This document shows, in pieces, positions 1 to 6,666 of a stretch of 21,122 bases of DNA; within the stretch, counting starts at the first letter, position 1, and the number at the start of each line of letters is the position of its first letter. Both the position numbers and the translations under genes were made by a program. Origin of the DNA: a virus. A model generated the notes under the pieces. The model saw only the letters and a list, made by a program, of their open reading frames with translations. It had not been told where the DNA came from and ran no database searches. The DNA lies in IMG/VR virus record IMGVR_UViG_3300042371_000100, positions 1 through 21,122 of that record; one strand, written 5' to 3'.

Positions 1-72
1 GGCAATAGATTCGGGTGTATGCCCGTTAAAGATCATCGCAGCCGCGACTTGTTCCTTTAACGAGCCGATTAG
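1..72 (-). CDS. T extension of tail assembly chaperone GT (partial, -1 frame)
   Basis: This is the -1 reading frame entered from the slippery heptamer at 72-78. After slippage the codons from position 72 leftward read Leu-Ile-Gly-Ser-Leu-Lys-Glu-Gln-Val-Ala-Ala-Ala and stay open to the window edge, while the zero frame stops at once (TAA at 69-71). In lambda-like siphophages the GT fusion made by this shift binds the tape measure protein, while G coats it, and both are lost from the mature tail. Only about 24 codons of T are present, so the fold cannot be judged. The call rests on the heptamer, its position and the open frame. The next gene leftward would be expected to be the tape measure. 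Confidence 0.7.
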
Positions 73-536
73 TTTCCCCGTATCTCCCGGTAAATGGGGC
101 TGATTACCTCAGCAATTTTTTCAATCAATTCACGTTGCACACTCAAAGGCCATTCTTGTTCAATCTCAGCGTATGTAATGTCGTCCAAATTGTTGACGGG
201 ATTTTCTGCTTGAAGCAGACGCACCATCTCTGTGATACGGGCTTCCATCATTGCTTTGTTTGTCGCTGCCTCACGCATTGAACGACCAGAAACCACCACA
301 TCGTTTTCTGTAAAAACCAATTCTGAGTTTTCAACAGATTTAAATTCATTTAATGATTTTGTCAATTCAGTATAAATGTTATCTACCGTTGTGCTATCCG
401 GTTTCATTATTCGTGCGTGTATTGCATCGCTTTCAGATACAAGTGGAACACGAACTTTGAAAGTATGGCCTCCAAGGTCAAATTGTTTAATTCGTAATTG
501 TGCGCCAGTTCCTAATGCGCTTGATAGTCTTGTCAT
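69..536 (-). CDS. Tail assembly chaperone (lambda G-like)
   Basis: 155 residues, the usual size for a G-type chaperone, which wraps the tape measure protein during tail assembly and is not part of the virion. The C-terminal half carries the pattern I associate with this family: a 'VVSGRSMREAATNK' stretch (about residues 82-95), then 'DITYAEIEQEWPLSVQ', ending in 'VISPIYREIRGN'. The last codons CGG GGA AAC TAA form a textbook -1 slippery site, which is the strongest support for the call. The ATG at 536 overlaps the stop of the gp10-like gene (ATGA, 533-536), so translation is probably coupled. Lying at the downstream end of the visible tail genes, it fits the usual position just before the tape measure. 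Confidence 0.82.
   Translation of the reverse strand: MTRLSSALGTGAQLRIKQFDLGGHTFKVRVPLVSESDAIHARIMKPDSTTVDNIYTELTKSLNEFKSVENSELVFTENDVVVSGRSMREAATNKAMMEARITEMVRLLQAENPVNNLDDITYAEIEQEWPLSVQRELIEKIAEVISPIYREIRGN
72..78 (-). promoter_or_regulatory. Programmed -1 ribosomal frameshift site (GGGAAAC)
   Basis: Read on the minus strand, the heptamer G GGA AAC sits exactly in the X XXY YYZ phase of the G gene and is followed directly by TAA. GGGAAAC differs only in its last base from the lambda G-GT site GGGAAAG. The -1 frame stays open to the window edge. No obvious stem-loop was identified in the roughly 70 bases downstream; tail chaperone sites often work without one. Confidence 0.8.
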
Positions 537-1006
537 GTTTTTACCTTGTTGTATTGATCTATTCTTCTTGCAAGTATTTTGGCAAGAATGTTTACTGTGT
601 TTTGCGATTCTGATTCTAACGCAACGCGCAAATATGGCTGGGCTGGATTTCTAGCCGTGCCAAACTCTTGCGCTATTGCTCTGGCATCACTAGCAATTCC
701 CATTTTTGCTAACTTTTTGCCCGGTGCTGTAGTCACTAACGATATAACGGTGTCAGTGCTAACAATGTATTTTGATCGCTTGTCTTTGCGATTAGGACGG
801 CGTGCCTCTACTTGCAAACTCCGCTTGAGGCCACCAGTGTCAACGGGTGCATTTGCTCTTGCTTTTGCCAGCACAGGTTTCATTGCTTCCCGTACCGCTG
901 GAACTAATATTTTGCTGGTGGCTTTTTTGTCGCCAATTTCGTTAGCCAACTCTTCAAAAGCAGCATGAACATTGCCGATTCCTTCAAGTTTAAAGCTGAC
1001 GCTCAT
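533..1006 (-). CDS. HK97 gp10-like head-tail/tail completion protein
   Basis: 157 residues with the layout of the HK97 gp10 family: an N-terminal 'FKLEGIGNVHAAFEEL' helix-start motif, a central 'PVDTGGLKRSL' (about residues 54-64) and a C-terminal 'AQEFGTARNPAQPYLRVALE' stretch. The family is annotated as a head-tail connector or tail completion protein acting at the junction between capsid and tail tube. The ATG at 1006 lies two bases past the TGA of the upstream 73-codon gene, and its own stop overlaps the G start. It is placed after the major tail protein rather than between head closure and tail terminator, which is less usual (see findings). Confidence 0.85.
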   Translation of the reverse strand: MSVSFKLEGIGNVHAAFEELANEIGDKKATSKILVPAVREAMKPVLAKARANAPVDTGGLKRSLQVEARRPNRKDKRSKYIVSTDTVISLVTTAPGKKLAKMGIASDARAIAQEFGTARNPAQPYLRVALESESQNTVNILAKILARRIDQYNKVKT

Positions 1007-1007
1007 G

Positions 1008-1229
1008 TCATCCTCGAATGATATCTTTGTACATTAAATTGTTAAGTTCTACGACAAATTTCACGATCTGATCTGGCGTCATTGTGTTGGCATGGTTGGC
1101 AGCAATTTGATGCACCAGCTGGATGCCCGTCATCTTTTGTTGGGTAAACCCAAACCAATCTTTTCTAGACTCGGCTTGAGTTACCAAAAAGTTCAGCAGA
1201 TCATTCGTGTTCTGTATCTTGTCGGACAT
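1008..1229 (-). CDS. Small tail-region protein, function unknown
   Basis: 73 residues, mostly helical in appearance, with the ends 'MSDKIQNTNDLLNFL' and 'MYKDIIRG'. I do not recognise the family. The ATG follows a run of seven A residues and overlaps the previous gene by 29 bases, with only a weak GGA ahead of it. The stop is two bases from the gp10-like start. Position between the tail tube and gp10-like genes suggests a role in tail assembly. A +1 (or -2) shift at the A run would fuse it to the preceding 63-codon gene, but nothing shows that this occurs. Confidence 0.6.
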   Translation of the reverse strand: MSDKIQNTNDLLNFLVTQAESRKDWFGFTQQKMTGIQLVHQIAANHANTMTPDQIVKFVVELNNLMYKDIIRG

Positions 1230-1392
1230 TTTTTTCCAAAAGTTTTAAGCAGACATATTCCGCTGAATCTGTGTCTGCCTTTGCCAGCGCCTCGGCTATT
1301 TCCGGTGCGCTGACTACCTGCTGCCGTGCAAGTGCAGCCAAGTCGCCGTAACTGGCGGTCATTTCTGCCAGCACCGCATCTATTGCTGTCAT
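1201..1392 (-). CDS. Small tail-region protein, function unknown
   Basis: 63 residues, Ala/Glu rich and probably all helical ('LAEMTASYGDLAALARQQV', 'IAEALAKADTDSAEYVCLKLLEK'). Its ATG overlaps the stop of the major tail protein (ATGA, 1389-1392), which suggests coupled translation and supports the gene being real. It overlaps the following 73-codon gene by 29 bases. No family is recognised. By position it could be an accessory tail assembly factor, but the classical chaperone pair is the G/GT gene at 69-536, so this one is left unassigned. Confidence 0.65.
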   Translation of the reverse strand: MTAIDAVLAEMTASYGDLAALARQQVVSAPEIAEALAKADTDSAEYVCLKLLEKNVRQDTEHE

Positions 1393-1883
1393 ACTGTATT
1401 GCTCCAGCCGTACTGGTTGCCACGGGGATGGATGGTGAAATTTACTTTGGCTTCGGCCCCTGGTGCGGAATCAATTGTCCACTGACTAACCCTGCCGTTA
1501 AAAGAGTAATAGATGGTATTGGTTCCATCAGTTGCGGCAATCACGTAGGTGCGATCAATAGTCCCGTTGTAGGCATCTGCACGCAAGAGCAGCAACACGG
1601 TATCGCTTGGATTCCAAGCTGCTGTGATTGACATACTGGTAGGCGCTGATTGCACCGGGATTTTGTCGGATTGACGGGAGCCAGCAACCATAAAAGAGGC
1701 TACGGCATCGTCTTGCCCAAATGCCGGGATTGCTTCAACGGGCACTAAATTGCCGCTAACTGCCAATGGTGAAATGCTGCCCAAAACGCTCAAGTTCGCT
1801 GTAGTAATAGGCGTAGGCGTTGCGCTGGGTTGTGCGTACATTGTGGCCGAAAAGCCGGGTAATACTTTTGTCGGGAGAGCCAT
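1389..1883 (-). CDS. Major tail (tube) protein
   Basis: 164 residues, rich in Ser/Thr/Ala and beta-type sequence, with few charged residues. Segments such as 'ITAAWNPSDTVLLLLRADAY' followed by 'RTYVIAATDGTNTIYYSFNG' resemble siphophage tail tube proteins, which polymerise as hexameric rings to form the tube. The ATG at 1883 has a good AAAGGA ribosome site about seven bases upstream. It sits directly after the tail terminator gene in the standard place for this protein, with a 42-base gap that shows no hairpin. The assignment combines position and composition; no catalytic motif exists to confirm it. Confidence 0.72.
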   Translation of the reverse strand: MALPTKVLPGFSATMYAQPSATPTPITTANLSVLGSISPLAVSGNLVPVEAIPAFGQDDAVASFMVAGSRQSDKIPVQSAPTSMSITAAWNPSDTVLLLLRADAYNGTIDRTYVIAATDGTNTIYYSFNGRVSQWTIDSAPGAEAKVNFTIHPRGNQYGWSNTV

Positions 1884-1925
1884 GATAAGTTCCTTTGTTG
1901 AGAGGGTAAAAAATTTATTGTCTTA

Positions 1926-2345
1926 TCAGGTTGGTATATCTAATGTGCAGTCTAAAATTACTTGTCCGAGTTTCTCATCATTGTTGTATGTGTTGTAAAG
2001 CCATTGCACATCGGCTTTGCTAATCTGTATGCCGTAAGTCGCACCGCCAAACAATCCAGAGTAGCCGTGGAGCGATTGTAATATCTGATTGCTAATTGTG
2101 AAACCGTCTTCAATAACTTGCGTAAAAATGCTGATTTGAAATACTGGCGTATCAATTCCTTTAACGGATTGGTAAATGCCGGTGTAGACCGGCTGGTGAA
2201 TGTTTCGCAACATCCAAGTTACAAATTTTGGTTCGGTAGCAAAGTTGCGGTTAAAAGTAGCATACACCGGGACGGGCGTGACAATGGTTGTCAATGCCGC
2301 TTGGATGGCCCTAGCATACGTAACGGGGTTTTGCTGGGCTGTCAT
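1926..2345 (-). CDS. Tail terminator / tail completion protein (DUF3168-like)
   Basis: 139 residues. The N-terminus ('YARAIQAALTTIVTPVPVY') and the middle ('PVFQISIFTQVIEDGFTISNQILQSLHGYSG', given here in outline) match what is expected of the small tail terminator family (lambda gpU / DUF3168 type). This protein caps the completed tail tube and forms the tail side of the head-tail joint. The ATG overlaps the stop of the head-closure gene (ATGA, 2342-2345). It is followed by the tail tube gene, the normal order. Family assignment is from size, order and general pattern. Confidence 0.65.
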   Translation of the reverse strand: MTAQQNPVTYARAIQAALTTIVTPVPVYATFNRNFATEPKFVTWMLRNIHQPVYTGIYQSVKGIDTPVFQISIFTQVIEDGFTISNQILQSLHGYSGLFGGATYGIQISKADVQWLYNTYNNDEKLGQVILDCTLDIPT

Positions 2346-2686
2346 GTTGCAGTTACCGGGTCATTGCGGTAAGCCATAATCAACACGCTCATACGGTCGT
2401 CTGTTTCTTGCACATCGTTAATGCGCCAATCTTGCGTTCGGTATGTAATTGAAAACAAATGCTGCGAGTTAGCAATTGTCCGCATATTTGGTGTGTAGTT
2501 CAACCGAAACCGCACTAGGTTGTCGTACAGCCGATATTTTTCCGAGATTTTCAGATTGTTGCCTACAGCCGACACTGTGGCTCGGGTGTCAAACCATTTT
2601 GTCGTGGTTGTGGTTTGCTCACCAAAAGCCGTTAAGCTGAAGGTTAGATTATTGATTGCAATGTTTTCAAAACGTGCAATCGCCAT
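2342..2686 (-). CDS. Head closure / head-tail joining protein
   Basis: 114 residues from the ATG at 2686, or 115 from a GTG at 2689 that would overlap the upstream stop. Beta-rich, with 'ISEKYRLYDNLVRFRLNYTPN' (about 48-68) and 'YRTQDWRINDVQETDDRMSVLIM', typical of the small barrel adaptor that closes the connector after packaging (HK97 gp7 / SPP1 gp16 type). It lies between the gp6-like connector and the tail terminator, as in other HK97-type phages. TGATG coupling with the connector stop explains the weak ribosome site. Confidence 0.68.
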   Translation of the reverse strand: MAIARFENIAINNLTFSLTAFGEQTTTTTKWFDTRATVSAVGNNLKISEKYRLYDNLVRFRLNYTPNMRTIANSQHLFSITYRTQDWRINDVQETDDRMSVLIMAYRNDPVTAT

Positions 2687-3345
2687 CACATAACCAATTC
2701 TTTATACGGGCGCAAAAGTGTATCTACGCCAAACGGGATATTTTTGAGTGATGCCTCGGTGCTGTTGCTGCGCTGGTTGTACAGGTGCGTGAGCAGCAGC
2801 AGACCAGCCTGTTTGATGGCTGGATACGTTTGTAGCGGGTTAGGTGCGGTGGTGTACTGCACAACAATCGGGTTTGCCATATCGCTGGTAATTGTGGGCA
2901 GGCTAGTCAAGATAACCCGGTTGCCGCTGGCATCGTAGTAGTAGGTTGATGCCGTCAATAGCGTAAGAGTAGGCGGTGCGCTGTTGTTGTAGTAGCCAAC
3001 CGAGTTGATTGTTAGCCCTGCTTGTGTAGGATATTGATTTTGGCTGACTGCTGGCAAATCTAGCGCCATCGGTGCTGTGATAGTTCCTTGTGCGCCGTAC
3101 CAAACCCGATACGTTAAGGAAAATATTGACATTCCCAGATAGTCTTCAATCGCAAACCTAGTTGCCAGTTCTAGGCTGTTTAGATAGGTGTCTTGGCTTT
3201 CGTCATCATACAAATTTAGCTGCTGGGTAATTTCATCCAGCGTTAGCCAAGGCGTAACCACATCCCGGTTTAACTGCTCAACTTTTGCATAATTAAACGG
3301 GTTGCGGGTTGCCCCACCTTGTGCGCCAAGGATTTCGCTGGACAT
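2686..3345 (-). CDS. Head-tail connector protein (HK97 gp6-like)
   Basis: 219 residues, which is long for the gp6 family (often 100-200). The N-terminal half has the helical core 'PWLTLDEITQQLNLYDDESQ' (32-51) and 'ATRFAIEDYLGMSIF' (62-76). A beta-rich insert follows, then a C-terminal helix 'AIKQAGLLLLTHLYNQRS'. This pattern is that of the adaptor ring that docks under the portal. The ATG has a GGAG site eight bases upstream inside the end of the preceding capsid gene, two bases before this gene. Confidence 0.82.
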   Translation of the reverse strand: MSSEILGAQGGATRNPFNYAKVEQLNRDVVTPWLTLDEITQQLNLYDDESQDTYLNSLELATRFAIEDYLGMSIFSLTYRVWYGAQGTITAPMALDLPAVSQNQYPTQAGLTINSVGYYNNSAPPTLTLLTASTYYYDASGNRVILTSLPTITSDMANPIVVQYTTAPNPLQTYPAIKQAGLLLLTHLYNQRSNSTEASLKNIPFGVDTLLRPYKELVM

Positions 3346-3347
3346 TT

Positions 3348-4379
3348 TTAGACTCCAACCAAGCGCACGCCTGCAAACGGGTCACGCACAGTAGACACCA
3401 TTCGGCGCTCGGCGTACAAAGTGATAAAGCCTGGTGCGCTTTGCTCCATCGCTTGCACAGTCATCTCTTCTACGTCTGCAATGGTTACAAACCGAGGCCA
3501 GTTCGCAAGGTACATTGTAAATTTTCCTGCCGCAACGGTTTCCATGTTTGGGTTTGCGATTACAGGCCAACCAAAAATATTGGCTACGGCACCGCCATCA
3601 TCGTCACCAGTTTCTGCCAACAATCGGCTGGCGTTACCGCTGCTTGCTGCTTTAAGCTGACGCAAATCATGAATTGTGTCTGGGTGCATCATCCATGCAG
3701 TACCCGGCAGATTCCAATATTGTGCCGGTAAACTTTTTGCCAGATTGACTAAATCATCGTATACAAATGCTGCGCCGTTTTGCGATACCGTCAATATTGT
3801 GTGGATGCCGTCCGTAATGGCGGTCCCAGATGAACCGTAAGCTGCTGAGCCGCTTGCATAATAATTTAGCCCACGTAGGCCATTGGTGCTGCCTGTGCTT
3901 GTCGTGCTAGAGCCGGTTTGATCGTTGTTCAAGATCATGCTTGCACCTTCCAACTGTGCAAATTCCAGCATCATGTCTTCAACAAGCGTTTCATTTAAAT
4001 AGTTAATGTCCGACATTACCGCTGTTCGCACGGGCAAGCTGGCGCTGACTACTCGGGTCGGCAATTGCCAAATGCTAGTGGCAATATTAGGTGAACCAGT
4101 GTTTGGAGTTGCAGCGTAGAGCCAAGGGTTAGTAGAGTTTGCAGCGTTACCTGTCTTGGCAACAAATTGCACGCTAGAGCCAGCCGCAGGAATTACCCTA
4201 GACAATTCTCGGATTGGATTTGCAAATCGCAGTGCAGCAAAGGCATTATCAAAGAAAGTGCGCCCACCAATCCCGTTTCCAGAACCAGTGAAGGCAGATG
4301 CTTCGGTCAAATCAATTTTGACTGCATGGCCTTCGTGCAGCGTTTGCTTGATGCCCGACAAAATGCGTGCTGTAGTCAT
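3348..4379 (-). CDS. Second HK97-fold major capsid protein paralogue, no delta domain
   Basis: 343 residues, clearly homologous along its length to the capsid protein at 4442-5782. Matched blocks include 'EASAFTGSGNGIGGRT' (26-41; EASALTGGGNGIGGRT in the other), 'FANPIRELSR', 'LVEDMMLEFAQLEGASMI', 'NGLRGLNYY', 'PGFITLYAERRMVSTVRDP'. It lacks the roughly 80-residue N-terminal coiled-coil delta region of the first copy, so it would not need proteolytic maturation in the same way. An intrinsic terminator lies just upstream (4397-4431), which should reduce its expression. It could be a minor shell subunit, for example a vertex pentamer protein as T4 gp24 is to gp23, or an alternative capsid subunit. 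Too conserved at family motifs to look like decay. Confidence 0.88.
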   Translation of the reverse strand: MTTARILSGIKQTLHEGHAVKIDLTEASAFTGSGNGIGGRTFFDNAFAALRFANPIRELSRVIPAAGSSVQFVAKTGNAANSTNPWLYAATPNTGSPNIATSIWQLPTRVVSASLPVRTAVMSDINYLNETLVEDMMLEFAQLEGASMILNNDQTGSSTTSTGSTNGLRGLNYYASGSAAYGSSGTAITDGIHTILTVSQNGAAFVYDDLVNLAKSLPAQYWNLPGTAWMMHPDTIHDLRQLKAASSGNASRLLAETGDDDGGAVANIFGWPVIANPNMETVAAGKFTMYLANWPRFVTIADVEEMTVQAMEQSAPGFITLYAERRMVSTVRDPFAGVRLVGV

Positions 4380-4396
4380 TTGATTTTCCCGAATGT

Positions 4397-4431
4397 AAAA
4401 AAAAGGCAGGGGAAGTCCAACCTCCCCCTGC
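4397..4431 (-). terminator. Intrinsic terminator between the two capsid genes
   Basis: On the minus strand a GCAGGGG / CCCCTGC seven-base-pair stem, extended by two further pairs around one mismatch, has a six-base loop. Eight T residues follow immediately (plus-strand A run 4397-4404). It begins about 11 bases after the stop of the first capsid gene and ends before the second capsid start at 4379. This is a standard rho-independent structure. It should partly stop late transcription and raise the first capsid protein over everything downstream. Confidence 0.85.
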
Positions 4432-4441
4432 TAATGGCAAC

Positions 4442-5782
4442 TTAGGTTGATGTGCCGGTCGAGCGATAACGAATAATGGCGTTCGGGTCACGGATGCTGG
4501 TTGCCAGCCGTTTTTCGCCATAAAAAGTAATCGATCCTGGGGTTGTCTGGTCGTAGCGGCGCATGACCATATCCATGCGGTCAATGATGCTGTGACCAAG
4601 CTGCCAATCGCCAAAGTACATCGGATAAAGCGATGTGGTGCCTGCGCTGCCAGTCGTTGCCTGAGTTGGGTTGTCAAGATACTTGTTAATCACAACGTCA
4701 AAACCCAGCAGTTGACCAATAATGCCGTTTGCATTGAGCGATTCCATGCTGTTAAAGATTGGACGCCCGTTAGTATCTTGCAGGCCACGAATAGCTTGCA
4801 GCAACACCGGGTTAATCATAAAACAGGCTGAAGTCGTGTAGTACTGTTGCGGCAGGGCATACACCAAATTGATAACGTCTTTGTAGGCGATATTATTTGC
4901 TGCAACCGTGTTGGCGTTAGTTGTGATTTGATCGTAGGTTGCAATGCTATGCAGGCCGGTAGCACTTCCCGTACCGCTGGTGCCGTATGCCGCTGCGCTA
5001 GTAGTGCCGCCGGTATAAGTGGCATTTTGTCCGGGATACTGATCTAGACCACGCAAACCAGATGTGCCGCCGTAGGTATTTGGCGAGTTAGTCTGGTCGC
5101 TGTTTTGAATCATTGACAGTGCTTCGGCTTGTGCAAACTCCATCAGCATATCGTCAACAATGGTGCCTTCCAGCCCGTCAATGTCGTCCAATGCGGCAGT
5201 GCGTACAGGGAATTGGACGTTCAAATCTTGCAGCACCAATTGCCAAATGTTCATGTCCTGCGTAGTTGCAGAACCATTGTTTTGGACCGTGTAGCCCCAA
5301 GTTGCGCCAGCGTTGCCGGTTTTGCTGCGGAATTGGTAGCTAGAGCCATCAGTAACCACAGTGCGGCTTAGTCCGCGCATAGGGTTTGCCAGTCGCATTG
5401 CAGCAAACACAGGGTCGTAGCCCGTGCGTCCACCGATGCCATTGCCGCCCCCAGTAAGCGCAGAGGCTTCATTCATGTAGGCAAGATATTGGCTTTCGTC
5501 AGCAAAAATCTTTAGTGGTTTTTCCACACGATTGTTGGCAGAATAAAATGATTTCAGTTGTTCACGGACTGATCGATTAACGTCACCGCGAGTTGTTTTG
5601 GCAATGCGGATAACGGCAGGCATTTGCAACGTGCTGATTTTTGCCTCAAGCGCCGAGATTTTCTCGGTCATCTCATTTTTGGCGCTTTCAATTGCAGCAG
5701 TAGCTGCGCTGGTAACTTCGGCAATCTTGGCGGCGTTGGCGGCTTCAATAGCGTCGAGTTTTTCAATAATGACTTGGGACAT
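4442..5782 (-). CDS. Major capsid protein (HK97 family) with N-terminal delta domain
   Basis: 446 residues. Residues 1 to about 55 form an Ala/Glu/Lys-rich coiled coil, the usual delta (internal scaffold) domain, followed by a basic linker. The HK97 fold proper begins near 'EASALTGGGNGIGGRT' (105-120). Later blocks include 'LANPMRGLSR', 'DDMLMEFAQAEALSMIQNSD', and the C-terminal 'PGSITFYGEKRLATSIRDP'. The delta domain would be removed by the adjacent protease once the procapsid closes. The ATG has an AAAGG site and overlaps the protease gene by 20 bases. A terminator follows directly, which fits a protein needed in hundreds of copies. It is paralogous to the next gene. Confidence 0.93.
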   Translation of the reverse strand: MSQVIIEKLDAIEAANAAKIAEVTSAATAAIESAKNEMTEKISALEAKISTLQMPAVIRIAKTTRGDVNRSVREQLKSFYSANNRVEKPLKIFADESQYLAYMNEASALTGGGNGIGGRTGYDPVFAAMRLANPMRGLSRTVVTDGSSYQFRSKTGNAGATWGYTVQNNGSATTQDMNIWQLVLQDLNVQFPVRTAALDDIDGLEGTIVDDMLMEFAQAEALSMIQNSDQTNSPNTYGGTSGLRGLDQYPGQNATYTGGTTSAAAYGTSGTGSATGLHSIATYDQITTNANTVAANNIAYKDVINLVYALPQQYYTTSACFMINPVLLQAIRGLQDTNGRPIFNSMESLNANGIIGQLLGFDVVINKYLDNPTQATTGSAGTTSLYPMYFGDWQLGHSIIDRMDMVMRRYDQTTPGSITFYGEKRLATSIRDPNAIIRYRSTGTST

Positions 5783-6548
5783 GATAAACCTTTAAGCGGG
5801 TGTCAAGAAGTTTTAGAAATTCGCGCTGCTCTAAAGCTGCAAGAATCTCCACTGTGGTTGCCTCCGCATCGGAATCGCTCCGGTTTGGTGCAGTTTCATT
5901 AGGGATTTGGACAACATCACGCTGTTCCAGCACCTTTTTGAAAGTCGATGCAGCGGCAACCGCATCACTCTTGGACAGTCCAGCATCACGCAGGCTTTGT
6001 TCCAAAATCTTTAAATTAGCAGACCCATCGGGCCTGAAGTATTCCAGCTTGCTGACGCAGGCTTCGGGGTTATTTGGGTACATAACCACAGACACTTCCC
6101 GCAAGCCGCCTTTGGTAATCTGGAAATATCCTTCGTCAGATTGGTCTGGTTCGCCGTCAGCGTTGACCATCTGGTAAGTTTCTGCATACGCTCCGACAGA
6201 AACCCCGCCAAACATAGCTGGTGATTCTTTCATTACGTTGTAAAGGTCGCTGCCTTGGGTGGTGTTCATAAACAGCCTGCCGTTGGCAGTCATGCCTGTA
6301 TCGTCAAACTCAAAGTGCATCCATTCGCCGACAGGAATTGCATCTGCGCTGTGATTAACAAACATGGGTAAGGGCCTGCCCATTGCCTCAAATTGCTTGG
6401 CCCAGTCTGCAAAGCCTTCAGCTTGATAGTTAAACCTGCGCCCGTCTGCGCCTTCTCGCGGCCCCCAGCTTGTAACCCGTGCCTCAATTGTGCCGGGTTG
6501 CTGATTTAGATTTAGTTTTGCTTCGCAGACGATTAACAGATCGTTCAT
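5763..6548 (-). CDS. Prohead maturation protease (HK97 gp4-like, S78 family)
   Basis: 261 residues. The herpesvirus-assemblin-like catalytic set is visible: His66 in 'PMFVNHSADAIPVGEW', Ser117 in 'FGGVSVGAYA' and Glu151 in 'GGLREVSVVMYP', spaced as in HK97 protease. It cleaves the capsid delta domains, and then itself, inside the procapsid. The C-terminal region, about residues 175-261, contains the segment 'LRDAGLSKSDAVAAASTFKK' and a Glu-rich helix; it probably targets the enzyme into the prohead. The ATG has a GAGG site. The gene lies between portal and capsid, as is standard. Confidence 0.92.
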   Translation of the reverse strand: MNDLLIVCEAKLNLNQQPGTIEARVTSWGPREGADGRRFNYQAEGFADWAKQFEAMGRPLPMFVNHSADAIPVGEWMHFEFDDTGMTANGRLFMNTTQGSDLYNVMKESPAMFGGVSVGAYAETYQMVNADGEPDQSDEGYFQITKGGLREVSVVMYPNNPEACVSKLEYFRPDGSANLKILEQSLRDAGLSKSDAVAAASTFKKVLEQRDVVQIPNETAPNRSDSDAEATTVEILAALEQREFLKLLDTRLKVYHVPSHY

Positions 6549-6666
6549 GGATTACCTCGGTTGTTTTGGTTTTATCCATATCGTGTATTGTCTGCGGCTT
6601 CTGCGGCTTTTTTTGCTTGAACTTTGCAAGCAGCATTGCCAGTTCGTACGGGGTCTTATTTGCCAA
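6484..6666 (-). CDS. Possible small ORF between portal and protease
   Basis: A 60-codon frame that could start at a TTG overlapping the end of the portal gene (the portal stop is at 6656) and runs 65 bases into the protease gene. The product would be Lys/Thr-rich and basic ('LLAKFKQKKPQKPQTIHD'), with no recognised family. It is offered because the 107-base gap between portal and protease is otherwise empty in a tightly packed genome. The TTG start and lack of a clear ribosome site make it doubtful. Confidence 0.25.
   Translation of the reverse strand: MANKTPYELAMLLAKFKQKKPQKPQTIHDMDKTKTTEVIHERSVNRLRSKTKSKSATRHN

Noticed and set aside
579-968. Plus-strand open frame of 129 codons
   Set aside because: Antisense to the gp10-like gene, with no start signal and no family pattern.
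1229-1235. Run of seven A residues as a frameshift site joining the 63- and 73-codon genes
   Set aside because: A -1 slip leads quickly to a stop; only a +1 or -2 shift would fuse them. The true chaperone frameshift is at 72-78.
3309-3731. Plus-strand open frame of 140 codons
   Set aside because: Antisense to the second capsid gene, whose protein matches a known family; rich in Cys/His with no domain.
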